Source: Microbacterium sp. ProA8
GTDB taxonomy: Bacteria; Actinomycetota; Actinomycetes; Actinomycetales; Microbacteriaceae
Direction of reading: 5' to 3'
NCBI RefSeq assembly: GCF_039905635.1
Contig: NZ_CP157000.1
Location: 1 to 64,000 of the forward strand
DNA: 64,000 nt
The stretch's first letter is position 1. Each line of letters starts with the position of its first letter. The notes under the pieces were generated by a model that had not been told where the DNA came from, did no database searches, and saw nothing but the letters and a program-made list of their open reading frames with translations. This document shows positions 1 through 12,724 of the stretch, piece by piece. The position numbers and the translations under genes were made by a program.

Positions 1-1434
1 ATGACACCGCACGAAGTTCCAGACGTTCCGGTCTGGACGGCCGTACTGGACGAACTCGTGCGCGACGATCGCATCACCCCGCAGCTCCACGGCTTCATCA
101 GCCTCGCGGTGCCGCAGGGCGTGATGGGGGGAACGCTGTACCTCGACGTTCCCAATGATCTGACCGCCGCACAGTTCACCAAGCGCATGCGCGCACCGAT
201 CCTCGAGGCGCTCACGCGCGTCGGGCAGGACGTCCAGGACCCGGCCTCGAACTTCCGTGTGGTCGTCAATCCGGACCTCGCCGACGCCCACCTCACCGCG
301 CCGATCCCGATCCAGTCCACCGCGCCGGTCATGCAGACGTCCGCGCCGATCGGCCGCCCGCACGTCGACGAGCCCGCGGAGCCGGCATCCGTCTCGCGCA
401 GCGATACCCGCCTGAACCCCAAGTACACGTTCGACAACTTCGTCATCGGCCAGTCCAACCGCTTCGCCCATGCCGCGGCGGTCGCGGTGGCGGAGGCGCC
501 GGCGAAGGCGTACAACCCGCTCTTCATCTACGGCGACTCCGGGCTGGGCAAGACGCACCTTCTCCACGCGATCGGCGACTACGCGCTCAGCCTCTACGCG
601 GGCATCCGCGTGCGCTACGTGTCGAGCGAGGAGTTCACGAACGACTTCATCAACTCGATCGCCAACAACCGCGGCTCCGCATTCCAGGCGCGGTATCGGG
701 ATGTCGACATCCTGCTGATCGACGACATCCAGTTCCTGCAGGGGCGCGCCGAGACGCAGGAGGCGTTCTTCCACACGTTCAACCAGCTGCACGATCATGA
801 CAAGCAGGTGGTGATCACGAGCGACGTGCCGCCCAAGCACCTCACCGGCTTCGAGGACCGCATGCGCAGCCGGTTCGAGTGGGGCCTCATCACCGACGTG
901 CAGGCGCCCGACCTCGAGACGCGCATCGCGATCCTCCGCAAGAAGGCGCAGTCCGAGCGTCTCCACATCCCCGACGAGGTGATGGAGTACATCGCGACCG
1001 TGGTGTCGTCGAACATCCGCGAGCTCGAGGGCGCACTCATCCGCGTCTCGGCGTTCGCGAGCCTCAACCGCTCGACGCTCGACATGTCCCTCGCGCAGAC
1101 GGTGCTCCGCGACATCGTCGACCAGGATGACGCCAACGTCGTCTCGCCGACCGACATCATCACGGCGACGGCGGCCTACTTCAAGCTCACCGTCGACGAC
1201 CTGTACGGGTCCAGCCGCTCGCAGCAGGTCGCGCAGGCCCGGCAGATCGCGATGTACCTGTGCCGGGAGCGCACGAGCCTGTCTCTGCCCAAGATCGGGC
1301 AGCTGTTCGGCAATCGCGATCACACCACCGTGATGTACGCCTATAAGAAGATCAGCGAGCTCATGAAAGAGCGCCGGTCGATCTACAACCAGGTCACCGA
1401 GATCACCGCTCAGCTCGGCCGCAACGGCCGCTGA
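1..1434 (+). CDS. dnaA: Chromosomal replication initiator DnaA
   Basis: DnaA binds DnaA boxes in the neighbouring oriC, oligomerises with ATP and opens the duplex. The 477-residue protein has the full family layout: an N-terminal helicase/DiaA-type interaction domain (about 1-85), a short linker, an AAA+ core with Walker A GDSGLGKT at residues 178-185 and Walker B (LLIDD) near 238-242, and a C-terminal DNA-binding domain with the signature RDHTTVM at about 439-445. The window begins exactly at its ATG, so the assembly was probably rotated to this gene; its promoter is outside the window. It is followed by oriC and dnaN, as in most actinobacteria. Confidence 0.99.
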   Translation: MTPHEVPDVPVWTAVLDELVRDDRITPQLHGFISLAVPQGVMGGTLYLDVPNDLTAAQFTKRMRAPILEALTRVGQDVQDPASNFRVVVNPDLADAHLTAPIPIQSTAPVMQTSAPIGRPHVDEPAEPASVSRSDTRLNPKYTFDNFVIGQSNRFAHAAAVAVAEAPAKAYNPLFIYGDSGLGKTHLLHAIGDYALSLYAGIRVRYVSSEEFTNDFINSIANNRGSAFQARYRDVDILLIDDIQFLQGRAETQEAFFHTFNQLHDHDKQVVITSDVPPKHLTGFEDRMRSRFEWGLITDVQAPDLETRIAILRKKAQSERLHIPDEVMEYIATVVSSNIRELEGALIRVSAFASLNRSTLDMSLAQTVLRDIVDQDDANVVSPTDIITATAAYFKLTVDDLYGSSRSQQVAQARQIAMYLCRERTSLSLPKIGQLFGNRDHTTVMYAYKKISELMKERRSIYNQVTEITAQLGRNGR

Positions 1435-1510
1435 CCAGCCCTGTGCTTGCCTCGATGGGTCCGTGCGTCACGACGCACGGACCCATCCGCGCATATGCCC
1501 CGAAAAGTTC

Positions 1511-1539
1511 TTGACAGGTGCCGCGAGCAGGGCCATTAT
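1511..1539 (+). promoter_or_regulatory. Candidate dnaN promoter inside oriC
   Basis: A perfect TTGACA at 1511-1516 is followed after 17 bp by CATTAT at 1534-1539, a good sigma70/SigA-type spacing. It points toward dnaN and would give a leader of about 370 nt running through oriC. Seen in sequence only; no transcript data. Confidence 0.4.
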
Positions 1540-1631
1540 TCCGGTTCTGCACAGTGTGGAAAACCTGTGGATAACTCTCCAAGCCTGCGGAAACTCCTGT
1601 GAACGGGCGGGGGAAGCCTGTGGATGGATTG

Positions 1632-1656
1632 CGGATGCCGGGGGCCGCGGCATCCG
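1632..1656. repeat. GGATGCC/GGCATCC hairpin in oriC
   Basis: CGGATGCC (1632-1639) and GGCATCCG (1649-1656) form a perfect 8-bp inverted repeat with a 9-nt GC-rich loop. It follows dnaA and may act as its terminator. It is one of several hairpins in the window built from the same heptamer. Confidence 0.55.
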
Positions 1657-1913
1657 TCTTCCCGACGTCCCTCCGCAGCCGTTCCACAACTCACACTCTT
1701 GTGGTTTCCCTGTCCCGACTGGCCACGCGCGAGTTGTCCACAGTTTCCACAGTCGTTAACACCATGACAAGAAATCTCTTTGATGAACCCGTCCGATCAC
1801 CTTTGCGGTGGAGAGCGCCTCGCGGAACGGACCGGGCTGGCAATCCTCAGGCCTGGCACTAGCATGAGAACCCCGAGCCCGCAGTCGAAGGGCCCGCTGC
1901 AGAGGGAGCGTTC

Positions 1914-3068
1914 GTGAAGTTCCACGTCAATCGCGATGTGTTCAGCGAAGCCGTATCGTTCGTCGTCAAACTCCTGCCGCAGCGCAACCCGCAGCCGATC
2001 CTGGCGGGCGTGCTGATCGAGGCATCCGCCGAGGGCCTCTCGCTCGCCGCCTTCGACTACGAGGCGTCGGCCCGCACGACGATCGAGGCGACCGTCGACG
2101 ACCCGGGCACGATCCTGGTCCACGGCCGGCTGCTCTCGGACATCGCGAGCCGTCTGCCGAACGCGCCGATTCAGATCGAGGTCGACGACGACGGCGGCAT
2201 TCTGCTGACGTGCGGCTCGGCCCGGTTCACCCTCTCGTCCATGCCGGTGCAGGAGTATCCGGCCATCCCCGAGGTCACCGGCGATTCGGGTCTGGTGCCT
2301 TCCGAGGACTTCGCCACCGCGATCGCCCAGGTGGCCTTCGCCGCCTCGCGCGACGACGTGACCCCTGTGCTCACGGGTGTGCAGCTCGAGGTGTCGGGGA
2401 CGACGCTCAGCCTCGTCGCCACCGACCGCTACCGTGTGGCGCTCCGCGAGATCCCGTGGGACGGCGGCGGCACCGCGACCGACGAATCGACCACGGCGCT
2501 CGTGCCGGCTCGCACCCTCACCGAGGTCGGCAAGACGTTCGCGCACGGCGGCGACATCTCGATCGCCTTCTCGGGATCGGGCGATCGCGAGATCATCGCG
2601 TTCACGGCGGGCAACAAGACCGTGACGTCGCTGCTCATCAAGGGCAACTTCCCGCCGGTGCGGCGACTGTTCCCCGAGGCGACCGAGCACCACGCGGTCG
2701 TCAACACCGCCGAGCTCGCCGAGGCGGTGCGACGCGTGTCGCTCGTGCTCGACCGTTCCGCGCCGCTCCGGTTCACCTTCACCGCCGACAGCGTGTCGAT
2801 GGATGCCTCGGGCACCGAGCAGGCGCGTGCCACCGAGTCCGTCGACGCCACGCTGCTGGGCGGCGACGATGTGACGCTCGGCCTGAACCCGCAGTACCTG
2901 CTCGAGTCGCTCGGCGCGGTCAAGAGCGAGTTCGTGCGCATCACGTTCACCTCGAGCGAGAACGCCAACAAGCTGAGCCCCGTGCTCATCACCCCGCAGA
3001 CCTCGGTCGATCGGGCCGGCTCGGACTCGTTCCGCTACCTGCTGCAGCCGAACCTGCTCCTGCGCTGA
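1914..3068 (+). CDS. dnaN: DNA polymerase III beta sliding clamp
   Basis: The beta clamp is a ring-shaped homodimer that tethers DNA polymerase III and other clamp-binding enzymes to DNA. The 384-residue product begins MKFHVNRDVFSEAV and shows the three repeated clamp domains expected from its length. The start is GTG, chosen because of the purine-rich GAGGGAG just upstream at a good distance and because it matches the family N terminus. recF follows after 28 bp. NucS, encoded in this window, ends in a PRLF-like tail that resembles a clamp-binding motif. Confidence 0.98.
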   Translation: MKFHVNRDVFSEAVSFVVKLLPQRNPQPILAGVLIEASAEGLSLAAFDYEASARTTIEATVDDPGTILVHGRLLSDIASRLPNAPIQIEVDDDGGILLTCGSARFTLSSMPVQEYPAIPEVTGDSGLVPSEDFATAIAQVAFAASRDDVTPVLTGVQLEVSGTTLSLVATDRYRVALREIPWDGGGTATDESTTALVPARTLTEVGKTFAHGGDISIAFSGSGDREIIAFTAGNKTVTSLLIKGNFPPVRRLFPEATEHHAVVNTAELAEAVRRVSLVLDRSAPLRFTFTADSVSMDASGTEQARATESVDATLLGGDDVTLGLNPQYLLESLGAVKSEFVRITFTSSENANKLSPVLITPQTSVDRAGSDSFRYLLQPNLLLR

Positions 3069-3096
3069 CGTCGGCGGCGATCACTAGGCTTGTCCG

Positions 3097-4302
3097 GTGA
3101 TCGTGGAGCACCTGAGTCTCGTCGACTTCCGCAACTATGCGGCCGCCGACGTCGAGCTCGGGCCAGGGCCCAACGTGTTCGTCGGCCGCAACGGTCAGGG
3201 CAAGACCAATCTCGCCGAAGCCATCGCGTTCTTCGCGACGCTGGGGTCGCATCGCGTCTCGAACGACGCACCGATGGTCCGCGACGGGGCCGAAGCCGCC
3301 ATCATCCGGGCACGGCTGGCCCACGGCGAACGCCGGGTGCAGCTCGAGGCGCAGGTCAACCGGCAGGGTTCCAACAAGGCGCGGGTCAACGGCGCCGCGG
3401 TGAAGCCGACCGAGCTACCCCGCTACGCGCAGGTGGTCCTCTTCGCACCGGAGGATCTGCAGATCGTCCGCGGCGACCCGTCCGCACGCCGGCGGTTCGC
3501 CGATCAGCTGCTGGTGCAGCGGGCTCCGCGCATGGCGGGCGTGATCTCGGACTACGACCGCGTGCTCAAGCAGCGCACCGCCCTGCTGAAATCCGCGAAG
3601 GCACGGCGGGTCCGCGGCGACGCCCTCTCGACGCTGGATGTGTGGGACGACAAGCTGGTCTCGCTCGGCACGCAGCTCATCGCTGCCCGGCTCGCACTCG
3701 CGACCGACCTGGCGACACCGCTCGCCGCCGCGTACACCGCCATCGCCGGTGCCGACCACCGTCCCGAGATCGAATGGGCACTCTCGGTCGCCGGCGCCGT
3801 CACCGATGAGGAAGGCGACGGCGCCGCGCCGAACTCTTCGCCCGATTCCCCGCGCGACGCGGCCGGCACGTCGGCGGAGCGCATCGCGGATCTCTTCCGT
3901 CAGGCTCTCGCCGCCAAGCGCTCCTCCGAACTCGAGCGCGGGCTCACGCTGGTCGGGCCGCACCGCGACGACCTGCTGCTGCGCATCCGCGGACTTCCGG
4001 TGAAGGGATATGCGTCGCATGGCGAGTCGTGGTCGGTCGCGCTGTCGCTCCGTCTCGCCTCCGCCGAGCTGCTCCGGGCCGAATCGCGCCTCGGCGATCC
4101 GGTGCTCATCCTCGACGACGTGTTCGCCGAGCTCGACACGGATCGCCGCGCCCGGCTCGCGCTGCTCGCCGTCGGGTACGAGCAGGTCGTGGTGACCGCG
4201 GCGGTCGAGGGCGACGTGCCCGAGGAGCTGCGGGCGCGGATGGTGCGGGTGGAAGCCGGACGCATCCTCGATCCGGCCGATGCGGAGGCGACCGATGCCT
4301 GA
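3097..4302 (+). CDS. recF: DNA replication and repair protein RecF
   Basis: RecF is an SMC/ABC-like ATPase that helps load RecA at gaps with RecO and RecR. The 401-residue product has Walker A GRNGQGKT at residues 30-37 and a distal ABC-type Walker B region (LILDDVFAELD) near the C terminus. The start is GTG (MIVEHLSLVDFRNY), the canonical family N terminus, although the Shine-Dalgarno is weak. A Ser/Asp/Pro-rich insertion near residues 245-260 precedes the C-terminal part. The downstream DUF721 gene overlaps its end. The gnd gene found between dnaN and recF in some relatives is absent here. Confidence 0.98.
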   Translation: MIVEHLSLVDFRNYAAADVELGPGPNVFVGRNGQGKTNLAEAIAFFATLGSHRVSNDAPMVRDGAEAAIIRARLAHGERRVQLEAQVNRQGSNKARVNGAAVKPTELPRYAQVVLFAPEDLQIVRGDPSARRRFADQLLVQRAPRMAGVISDYDRVLKQRTALLKSAKARRVRGDALSTLDVWDDKLVSLGTQLIAARLALATDLATPLAAAYTAIAGADHRPEIEWALSVAGAVTDEEGDGAAPNSSPDSPRDAAGTSAERIADLFRQALAAKRSSELERGLTLVGPHRDDLLLRIRGLPVKGYASHGESWSVALSLRLASAELLRAESRLGDPVLILDDVFAELDTDRRARLALLAVGYEQVVVTAAVEGDVPEELRARMVRVEAGRILDPADAEATDA

Positions 4303-4831
4303 CCCTTCGACAGGCTCAGCGACCGGGGCGGGTGCGGACGGCGTGCCCGACCGGTCCGACATCCCCGAGACGATCGCGACCTATCTGCGGCTTCGCGGAC
4401 TCGAGCCGTCCGGGCGGTCGTTCCGCAAGCGCCGGCGCCGCACGGTGGACGACGAGAACATCCCCTTCGCGCCCGGACGCGACCCCCGCGGGGTGGGCGA
4501 CGTGATCGCCGACCTCACGCGGGAGGCGGGGTGGAACGGTCAGCTCGCCCGCGAGGACGTCGTGCGCGCCTGGGCGGAGGTCGCCGGAGAAGACACCGCG
4601 CGGCACACCCGTCCGGTCGCCTTCTCGGAGGGGTCGCTGACCGTGCAGGCGGACTCCACGGCATGGGCGAAGCAGCTCCAGCTGATGCGCGCGCACATCC
4701 TCTCCGAGATCGTCCGCCGCTTCCCCGAGGCGAAGGTGGATGCGGTCCGCTTCATCGGGCCGGACGTCCCCTCCTGGAAATGGGGTCCCAGAACGATTCC
4801 AGGCCGCGGTCCGCGCGATACCTACGGATAA
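4295..4831 (+). CDS. DUF721 (DciA-like) protein
   Basis: The 178-residue protein carries a DUF721 domain in its C-terminal two thirds (about 70-150). DciA proteins, which share this domain, load the DnaB helicase in bacteria lacking DnaC; the actinobacterial member next to recF is believed to do the same, but that is inference here. The ATG at 4295 overlaps recF by 8 nt; an in-frame ATG at 4280 would add five residues. The N-terminal coding DNA (4303-4326) contains the REP-like sequence CTTCGACAGGCTCAGCGACC, so the disordered DPSTGSATGAG tail may derive from a repeat. Confidence 0.88.
   Translation: MPDPSTGSATGAGADGVPDRSDIPETIATYLRLRGLEPSGRSFRKRRRRTVDDENIPFAPGRDPRGVGDVIADLTREAGWNGQLAREDVVRAWAEVAGEDTARHTRPVAFSEGSLTVQADSTAWAKQLQLMRAHILSEIVRRFPEAKVDAVRFIGPDVPSWKWGPRTIPGRGPRDTYG
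4303..4326. repeat. REP-like half element inside DUF721 gene
   Basis: CTTCGACAGGCTCAGCGACC within 4303-4326 resembles the other arms of the window's REP family (GGTCGTTGAGC... / ...GCTCAACGACC). Here it is translated as part of the protein N terminus instead of lying between genes. Confidence 0.5.
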
Positions 4832-4910
4832 GGCACGTTCGGAGTCATCCGGGCAACTTTCATGCGCTCACAGGGGCGTAGAGCGCTGTGATCGGGCCGT
4901 TACCCGATAG

Positions 4911-6989
<2,079 letters not shown>

Positions 6990-7000
6990 CCGGCACCGAC

Positions 7001-7033
7001 CCGGTCGTTGAGCGAGCACAGCGAGACGAAACG
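7001..7033. repeat. REP-like arm between gyrB and gyrA
   Basis: The 7001-7033 segment contains GGTCGTTGAGCGAGC followed by AGCGAGACGAAACG. It matches the right-hand arm of the element at 46924-46961. It is a single arm without its inverted partner and fills most of the 64-bp gyrB-gyrA gap. Confidence 0.7.
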
Positions 7034-7053
7034 CCCAGACACGAAAGAAGCCC

Positions 7054-9686
<2,633 letters not shown>

Positions 9687-9690
<4 letters not shown>

Positions 9691-10091
9691 GCACGGTAGC
9701 CGACAAGCTCGCCAAGAAATCAAGTCACAAGACCAGCGCCAAGCAGGTGCGCCTGCGCCTGGTGTACGTGGACTTCTGGTCCGCGGTGAAGCTGTCCTTC
9801 CTCGCCGCGATCGCGATCGCGGTCGTGACGGTCGTCTCCTTCGTGATGGTGTTCCTGGTGGTGTCGACCACCGGTCTCATCGGCAAGGCCGACGAGTTCT
9901 TCTCGAGCTTCACCGACGGCAGCATCCTGCTGTCGGACTTCGTGAGCTTCCCGCAGGTCCTGGCCTTCTCGGCCGTCGTGGCGATCCTCAACCTCGTCGT
10001 CGTCACGGTGCTCGGCGCCGTGATCGCGGGCATCTACAACCTGGCCGTCAAGGTGACCGGCGGGCTGCTCGTCGGCTTCACCTCGAACTGA
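9687..10091 (+). CDS. DUF3566 membrane protein
   Basis: A 134-residue protein with a basic N terminus (about 1-30) and two hydrophobic segments, roughly 32-58 and 89-115, in the DUF3566 arrangement. It is translationally coupled to gyrA by a 4-nt ATGA overlap. DUF3566 genes lie after gyrA in many actinobacteria; the function is not established. The second segment ends in a [12 protein letters not shown] motif typical of the family. Confidence 0.9.
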
Positions 10092-10112
10092 CGGAAAGCC
10101 GACGGGCTCGAT

Positions 10113-10141
10113 TCGTGAAATCGCGCCGCGTCGGGTAAAGT
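10113..10141 (+). promoter_or_regulatory. Candidate tRNA-Ile/tRNA-Ala promoter
   Basis: TCGTGA (10113-10118) and TAAAGT (10136-10141) are 17 bp apart and lie 36 bp before tRNA-Ile. The -10 is reasonable and the -35 weak. Confidence 0.35.
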
Positions 10142-10177
10142 CTTGGAGGTTGCGGAACGCAGTTTCCATAGACATTC

Positions 10178-10251
10178 GGGGCTATAGCTCAGGCGGTTAG
10201 AGCGCTTCACTGATAATGAAGAGGTCCCAGGTTCAAGTCCTGGTAGCCCCA
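10178..10251 (+). tRNA. tRNA-Ile (GAT)
   Basis: A 74-nt cloverleaf. The acceptor GGGGCTA pairs with TAGCCCC followed by discriminator A. The anticodon stem CTTCA/TGAAG holds loop CTGATAA with anticodon GAT at 10212-10214. The T arm GGTTCAAGTCC is regular. CCA is not fully encoded (ends CCA then CA). Confidence 0.98.
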
Positions 10252-10262
10252 CACAACGCCCC

Positions 10263-10335
10263 GGGGCCTTAGCTCAGTTGGTAGAGCGCCTGCTTTGCAA
10301 GCAGGATGTCAGGAGTTCGAATCTCCTAGGCTCCA
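10263..10335 (+). tRNA. tRNA-Ala (TGC)
   Basis: A 73-nt cloverleaf. The acceptor GGGGCCT pairs with AGGCTCC (one G-U pair) plus A. The anticodon stem CCTGC/GCAGG holds loop TTTGCAA with anticodon TGC at 10296-10298. It lies 11 bp after tRNA-Ile and is probably co-transcribed with it. Confidence 0.98.
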
Positions 10336-10341
10336 CAACGT

Positions 10342-10383
10342 GAGGAAAGCCGGCTCCCGCAGGGGACCGGCTTTCCTCGTTTT
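10342..10383 (+). terminator. Rho-independent terminator after tRNA-Ala
   Basis: A 12-bp perfect stem (10342-10353 GAGGAAAGCCGG with 10367-10378) and a 13-nt loop is followed by GTTTT. This is one of the most classical terminators in the window and ends the tRNA transcript. Confidence 0.9.
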
Positions 10384-10413
10384 CCCGAGAGCCTCCCGTG
10401 GGTATGGTGAAGC

Positions 10414-10851
10414 ATGGACCTGCGCGTCGCGGCCTACGCGGTGATCCTCGATGAGGACGACCGCATGCTGCTCGCCCATTGGAATGAGGGACGACGCTCC
10501 GCCTGGACGCTGCCCGGCGGCGGGCTCGAAGAGGGCGAAGACCCCGAGCGGGCCGCTCGTCGCGAGGTCAGGGAAGAGACCGGCTATCGGGTGGCGATCG
10601 ACGCGCTGCTCGGCATCCACTCCCGCGTGATCCCGCCCGGCCGGCGGCTGATCCCCGGCGCCGACCTTCCGCTGCACACCCTGCGCGTCGTCTATCGCGC
10701 CCATATCACCGGCGGGCGCCTGCGCCACGAGACCAACGGCACCACGGATCGCGCCGAGTGGTTCCCGCTCGCCGAGGTACGGGCGCTGCAGCGCGTGAAG
10801 CTGGTGGACATCGCACTCGAGATGGCCGGGCTCGAACTGCCGGTGCGCTGA
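10414..10851 (+). CDS. NUDIX hydrolase
   Basis: A 145-residue single-domain NUDIX protein, which hydrolyses nucleoside-diphosphate-linked substrates. The NUDIX box spans about residues 31-54 (GGGLEEGED...REVREETGY), with the catalytic REVREE helix intact. The substrate cannot be predicted. The gene stands alone between the tRNA terminator and the convergent YbaK-type gene, whose stop is 16 bp away. Confidence 0.92.
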   Translation: MDLRVAAYAVILDEDDRMLLAHWNEGRRSAWTLPGGGLEEGEDPERAARREVREETGYRVAIDALLGIHSRVIPPGRRLIPGADLPLHTLRVVYRAHITGGRLRHETNGTTDRAEWFPLAEVRALQRVKLVDIALEMAGLELPVR

Positions 10852-10867
10852 CCGGCGGAGCGCGCCG

Positions 10868-11365
10868 TCAGTCGGTCGGCTGCGAGATGTCGGCGACCGT
10901 CGCGCCGTAGGCGGCGATGAGGTCATCTGCGTCGACGAACATGCTGTAGCCGTGCGCGCCTGCACCCATGGCGATGCGCTGACCGACGATCTCGCTGTCG
11001 GCGTAGATCGGCCAGTCGTGGGTGCTCCCCAGGGGCACGATCGTGCCCCGCTCGTATCCCGTCGCGGCGAGGGCGCGCGCCGGATCCGGCAGCTGCAGCT
11101 TGTTCACGCCGACGACCGCGCGCAGCTTGGGCCACGATATGGCCCGATCCCCCGGGATCAGCGCGAACAGATATGTGTCGTCACTGCGCTTGACCACGAG
11201 GGTCTTCACGATGCCCGAAGCCGGGATCCCGAGGATCGCGGCGGCTTCCGGCAGGCTGTTCGCGGCCGGGCGCTCGCGGATCTCGATCGCCAGGCCGCGA
11301 GCGGAGGCCGCCGCGCGAACGCGGTCGACCCCCGTCGGTGTCTCGTCGGTCGTCGGCTCAGGCAT
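10868..11365 (-). CDS. YbaK/ProX-type aminoacyl-tRNA deacylase
   Basis: A 165-residue protein with the YbaK/aminoacyl-tRNA editing domain, which hydrolyses mischarged tRNAs such as Cys-tRNA(Pro). The family pattern is visible: ...LGIPASGIVKTLVVK, the conserved Lys near residue 54, then LRAVVGVNKLQL and a C-terminal GAGAHGYSMFVDADDL segment. The ATG at 11365 was chosen because the longer frame upstream only runs antisense through the membrane-protein gene. It overlaps the preceding gene's stop by 8 nt, indicating co-transcription. Confidence 0.88.
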   Translation of the reverse strand: MPEPTTDETPTGVDRVRAAASARGLAIEIRERPAANSLPEAAAILGIPASGIVKTLVVKRSDDTYLFALIPGDRAISWPKLRAVVGVNKLQLPDPARALAATGYERGTIVPLGSTHDWPIYADSEIVGQRIAMGAGAHGYSMFVDADDLIAAYGATVADISQPTD

Positions 11366-11924
11366 CCGGCGCGCGCAGCGGGTCGTCGGCGACCCACAGC
11401 TCGTCGTCGGCGCGGAGCGTCTGCCACGCGGCGTAGAGCACGCCGACCGCCGCGGCCACACCCAGGATGATGGCGATGACGCCGCCGGCGCCGATGCCCT
11501 TCTTCTGGGGCTCGGCACGGTCGAAGCGAGCCGAGAGGGCTCGCGTGGCCTCGCGTGCGTACTTGTCGGCCTTCTTGGCGTACGTCTTCTTGTCGGGCAG
11601 TGCGCGACCGCCGGTGAGGTGCGCGCGGGTGTCGTTCGCGGCATCCCACACCGAGAGCGCGGAGCCGACCACGGCACCGGCTGCCGGGATGACCGTGCTG
11701 CTCACGACCTTCTTGCCCTTGTCGACGTAGGGTGCTGCGTACTTCTCGTAGCCTGCCTGCACCTGCGGCTTGACCTGCTCGCGTCCGAAGTGTCCGAGCT
11801 GCCGACTGGCCTCCCGTGCGACGGACGCGGCCTCACCCACCAGAACCTGCTGGGTCTCCCACAGCTGATTGGCCTGCTTCTGAAGCTTTACGAGTTCCTT
11901 CTTGCGCTTGCGGCTGACGCTCAC
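11358..11924 (-). CDS. Small membrane protein, unknown function
   Basis: A 188-residue protein starting at a GTG with a strong AGGGAGG Shine-Dalgarno. The first 25 residues are very basic (SRKRKKELVKLQKQ), the middle is helical and Lys/Ala-rich, and one hydrophobic segment lies at about 147-167 (GGVIAIILGVAAAVGVLYAAW), followed by an acidic tail. Topology is probably a large cytoplasmic domain with a C-terminal anchor. It is not recognisable as a named family; similar proteins are common next to ppiA in Microbacteriaceae (recalled, not searched). Confidence 0.8.
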   Translation of the reverse strand: MSVSRKRKKELVKLQKQANQLWETQQVLVGEAASVAREASRQLGHFGREQVKPQVQAGYEKYAAPYVDKGKKVVSSTVIPAAGAVVGSALSVWDAANDTRAHLTGGRALPDKKTYAKKADKYAREATRALSARFDRAEPQKKGIGAGGVIAIILGVAAAVGVLYAAWQTLRADDELWVADDPLRAPDA

Positions 11925-12020
11925 GGTTGCCCTCCCTGTCGTGGGGATGTCGGTCTCCCCATCTTGCCAGACCACCGCCAGGACGGGAGGGGTTGCAGGG
12001 AACTCTGAGACAATGTAGGA

Positions 12021-12593
12021 ATGCCGCTTCACACCGCTGTCGCAACGATCCACACCAACTACGGCGACATCGTCGTCAACCTGTTCGGAGACCACGCCCC
12101 CCGCACCGTGCAGAACTTCGTCGGGCTCTCCGACGGTTCGCAGGCGTGGACGCACCCGGCGACCGGCAAGCCGGGCGAGGGCCCGCTGTACAAGGACGTC
12201 ATCTTCCACCGCGTCATCTCGGGCTTCATGATCCAGGGCGGCGACCCGCTCGGCCAGGGCGTCGGCGGACCGGGCTACAACTTCAACGACGAGATCAACG
12301 GCGAACTCACCTTCACCGCGCCGTACAAGCTCGCCATGGCGAACGCGGGCCTGCGCCGCAACGCGATCACCGGCCAGCCCGAGGGCACCAACGGCTCGCA
12401 GTTCTTCATCACCGTCCCCGGCCAGGGCGGCCGCGGCCCGGAGTGGCTGCAGGGCAAGCACTCGATCTTCGGCGAGGTCGCCGACGACGCCTCGAAGGCC
12501 GTCGTCGACACCATCGCCGAGGTGCCGACGGCAGCCGGCGACCGCCCGGTCGAGCCGGTCGTCATCGAGTCGATCGACATCGCCTCGGTCTGA
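12021..12593 (+). CDS. Cyclophilin-type peptidyl-prolyl isomerase
   Basis: A 190-residue cyclophilin that catalyses cis-trans isomerisation of X-Pro bonds. The core signature is present (KDVIFHRVISGFMIQGGDP at about 56-74, with the catalytic Arg in FHRV; NGSQFFIT near 123-130). There is no signal peptide or lipobox, so it is cytosolic. The ATG lies 97 bp from the divergent membrane-protein gene. It is followed by a strong hairpin. Confidence 0.96.
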   Translation: MPLHTAVATIHTNYGDIVVNLFGDHAPRTVQNFVGLSDGSQAWTHPATGKPGEGPLYKDVIFHRVISGFMIQGGDPLGQGVGGPGYNFNDEINGELTFTAPYKLAMANAGLRRNAITGQPEGTNGSQFFITVPGQGGRGPEWLQGKHSIFGEVADDASKAVVDTIAEVPTAAGDRPVEPVVIESIDIASV

Positions 12594-12604
12594 TCCTCCG
12601 CGAA

Positions 12605-12639
12605 CCGGGCTTGCAGCGATGACGCCGCTGCAAGCCCGG
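12605..12639 (+). terminator. Hairpin terminator after cyclophilin gene
   Basis: A 13-bp perfect stem CCGGGCTTGCAGC (12605-12617) pairs with 12627-12639, with a 9-nt loop, starting 12 bp after the stop. There is no T-tract, as is common in high-GC actinobacteria. Confidence 0.75.
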
Positions 12640-12724
12640 ATCCCGGCAGGCCGGCGTTCCGCGCCCGAGCCCGCGAACCCCTGAGCCCACAAACCCAGAG
12701 CCCCACGACAGAGACGGGCGCCGC

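Larger units (their letters stand above)
1435..1913. other. oriC: Origin of replication oriC (dnaA-dnaN intergenic region)
   Basis: This 479-bp gene-free stretch between dnaA and dnaN carries several DnaA-box-like 9-mers. TGTGGATAA at 1566-1574 is a perfect box on the minus strand and TTGTCCACA at 1734-1742 has one mismatch to TTATCCACA. Related sites are TGTGGAAAA at 1555-1563, TGTGGATGG at 1619-1627 and TTTCCACA at 1744-1751. The most AT-rich part, roughly 1753-1790 and containing GTTAAC, lies after the last box and is a candidate unwinding region. A hairpin (1632-1656) sits inside. Position and box content make the call; the exact unwinding site is inferred. Confidence 0.93.

Noticed and set aside
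10868..11677. 269-codon frame for the YbaK-type protein
   Set aside because: The first 104 codons are a shadow of the membrane-protein gene; conserved domain starts at the ATG at 11365.
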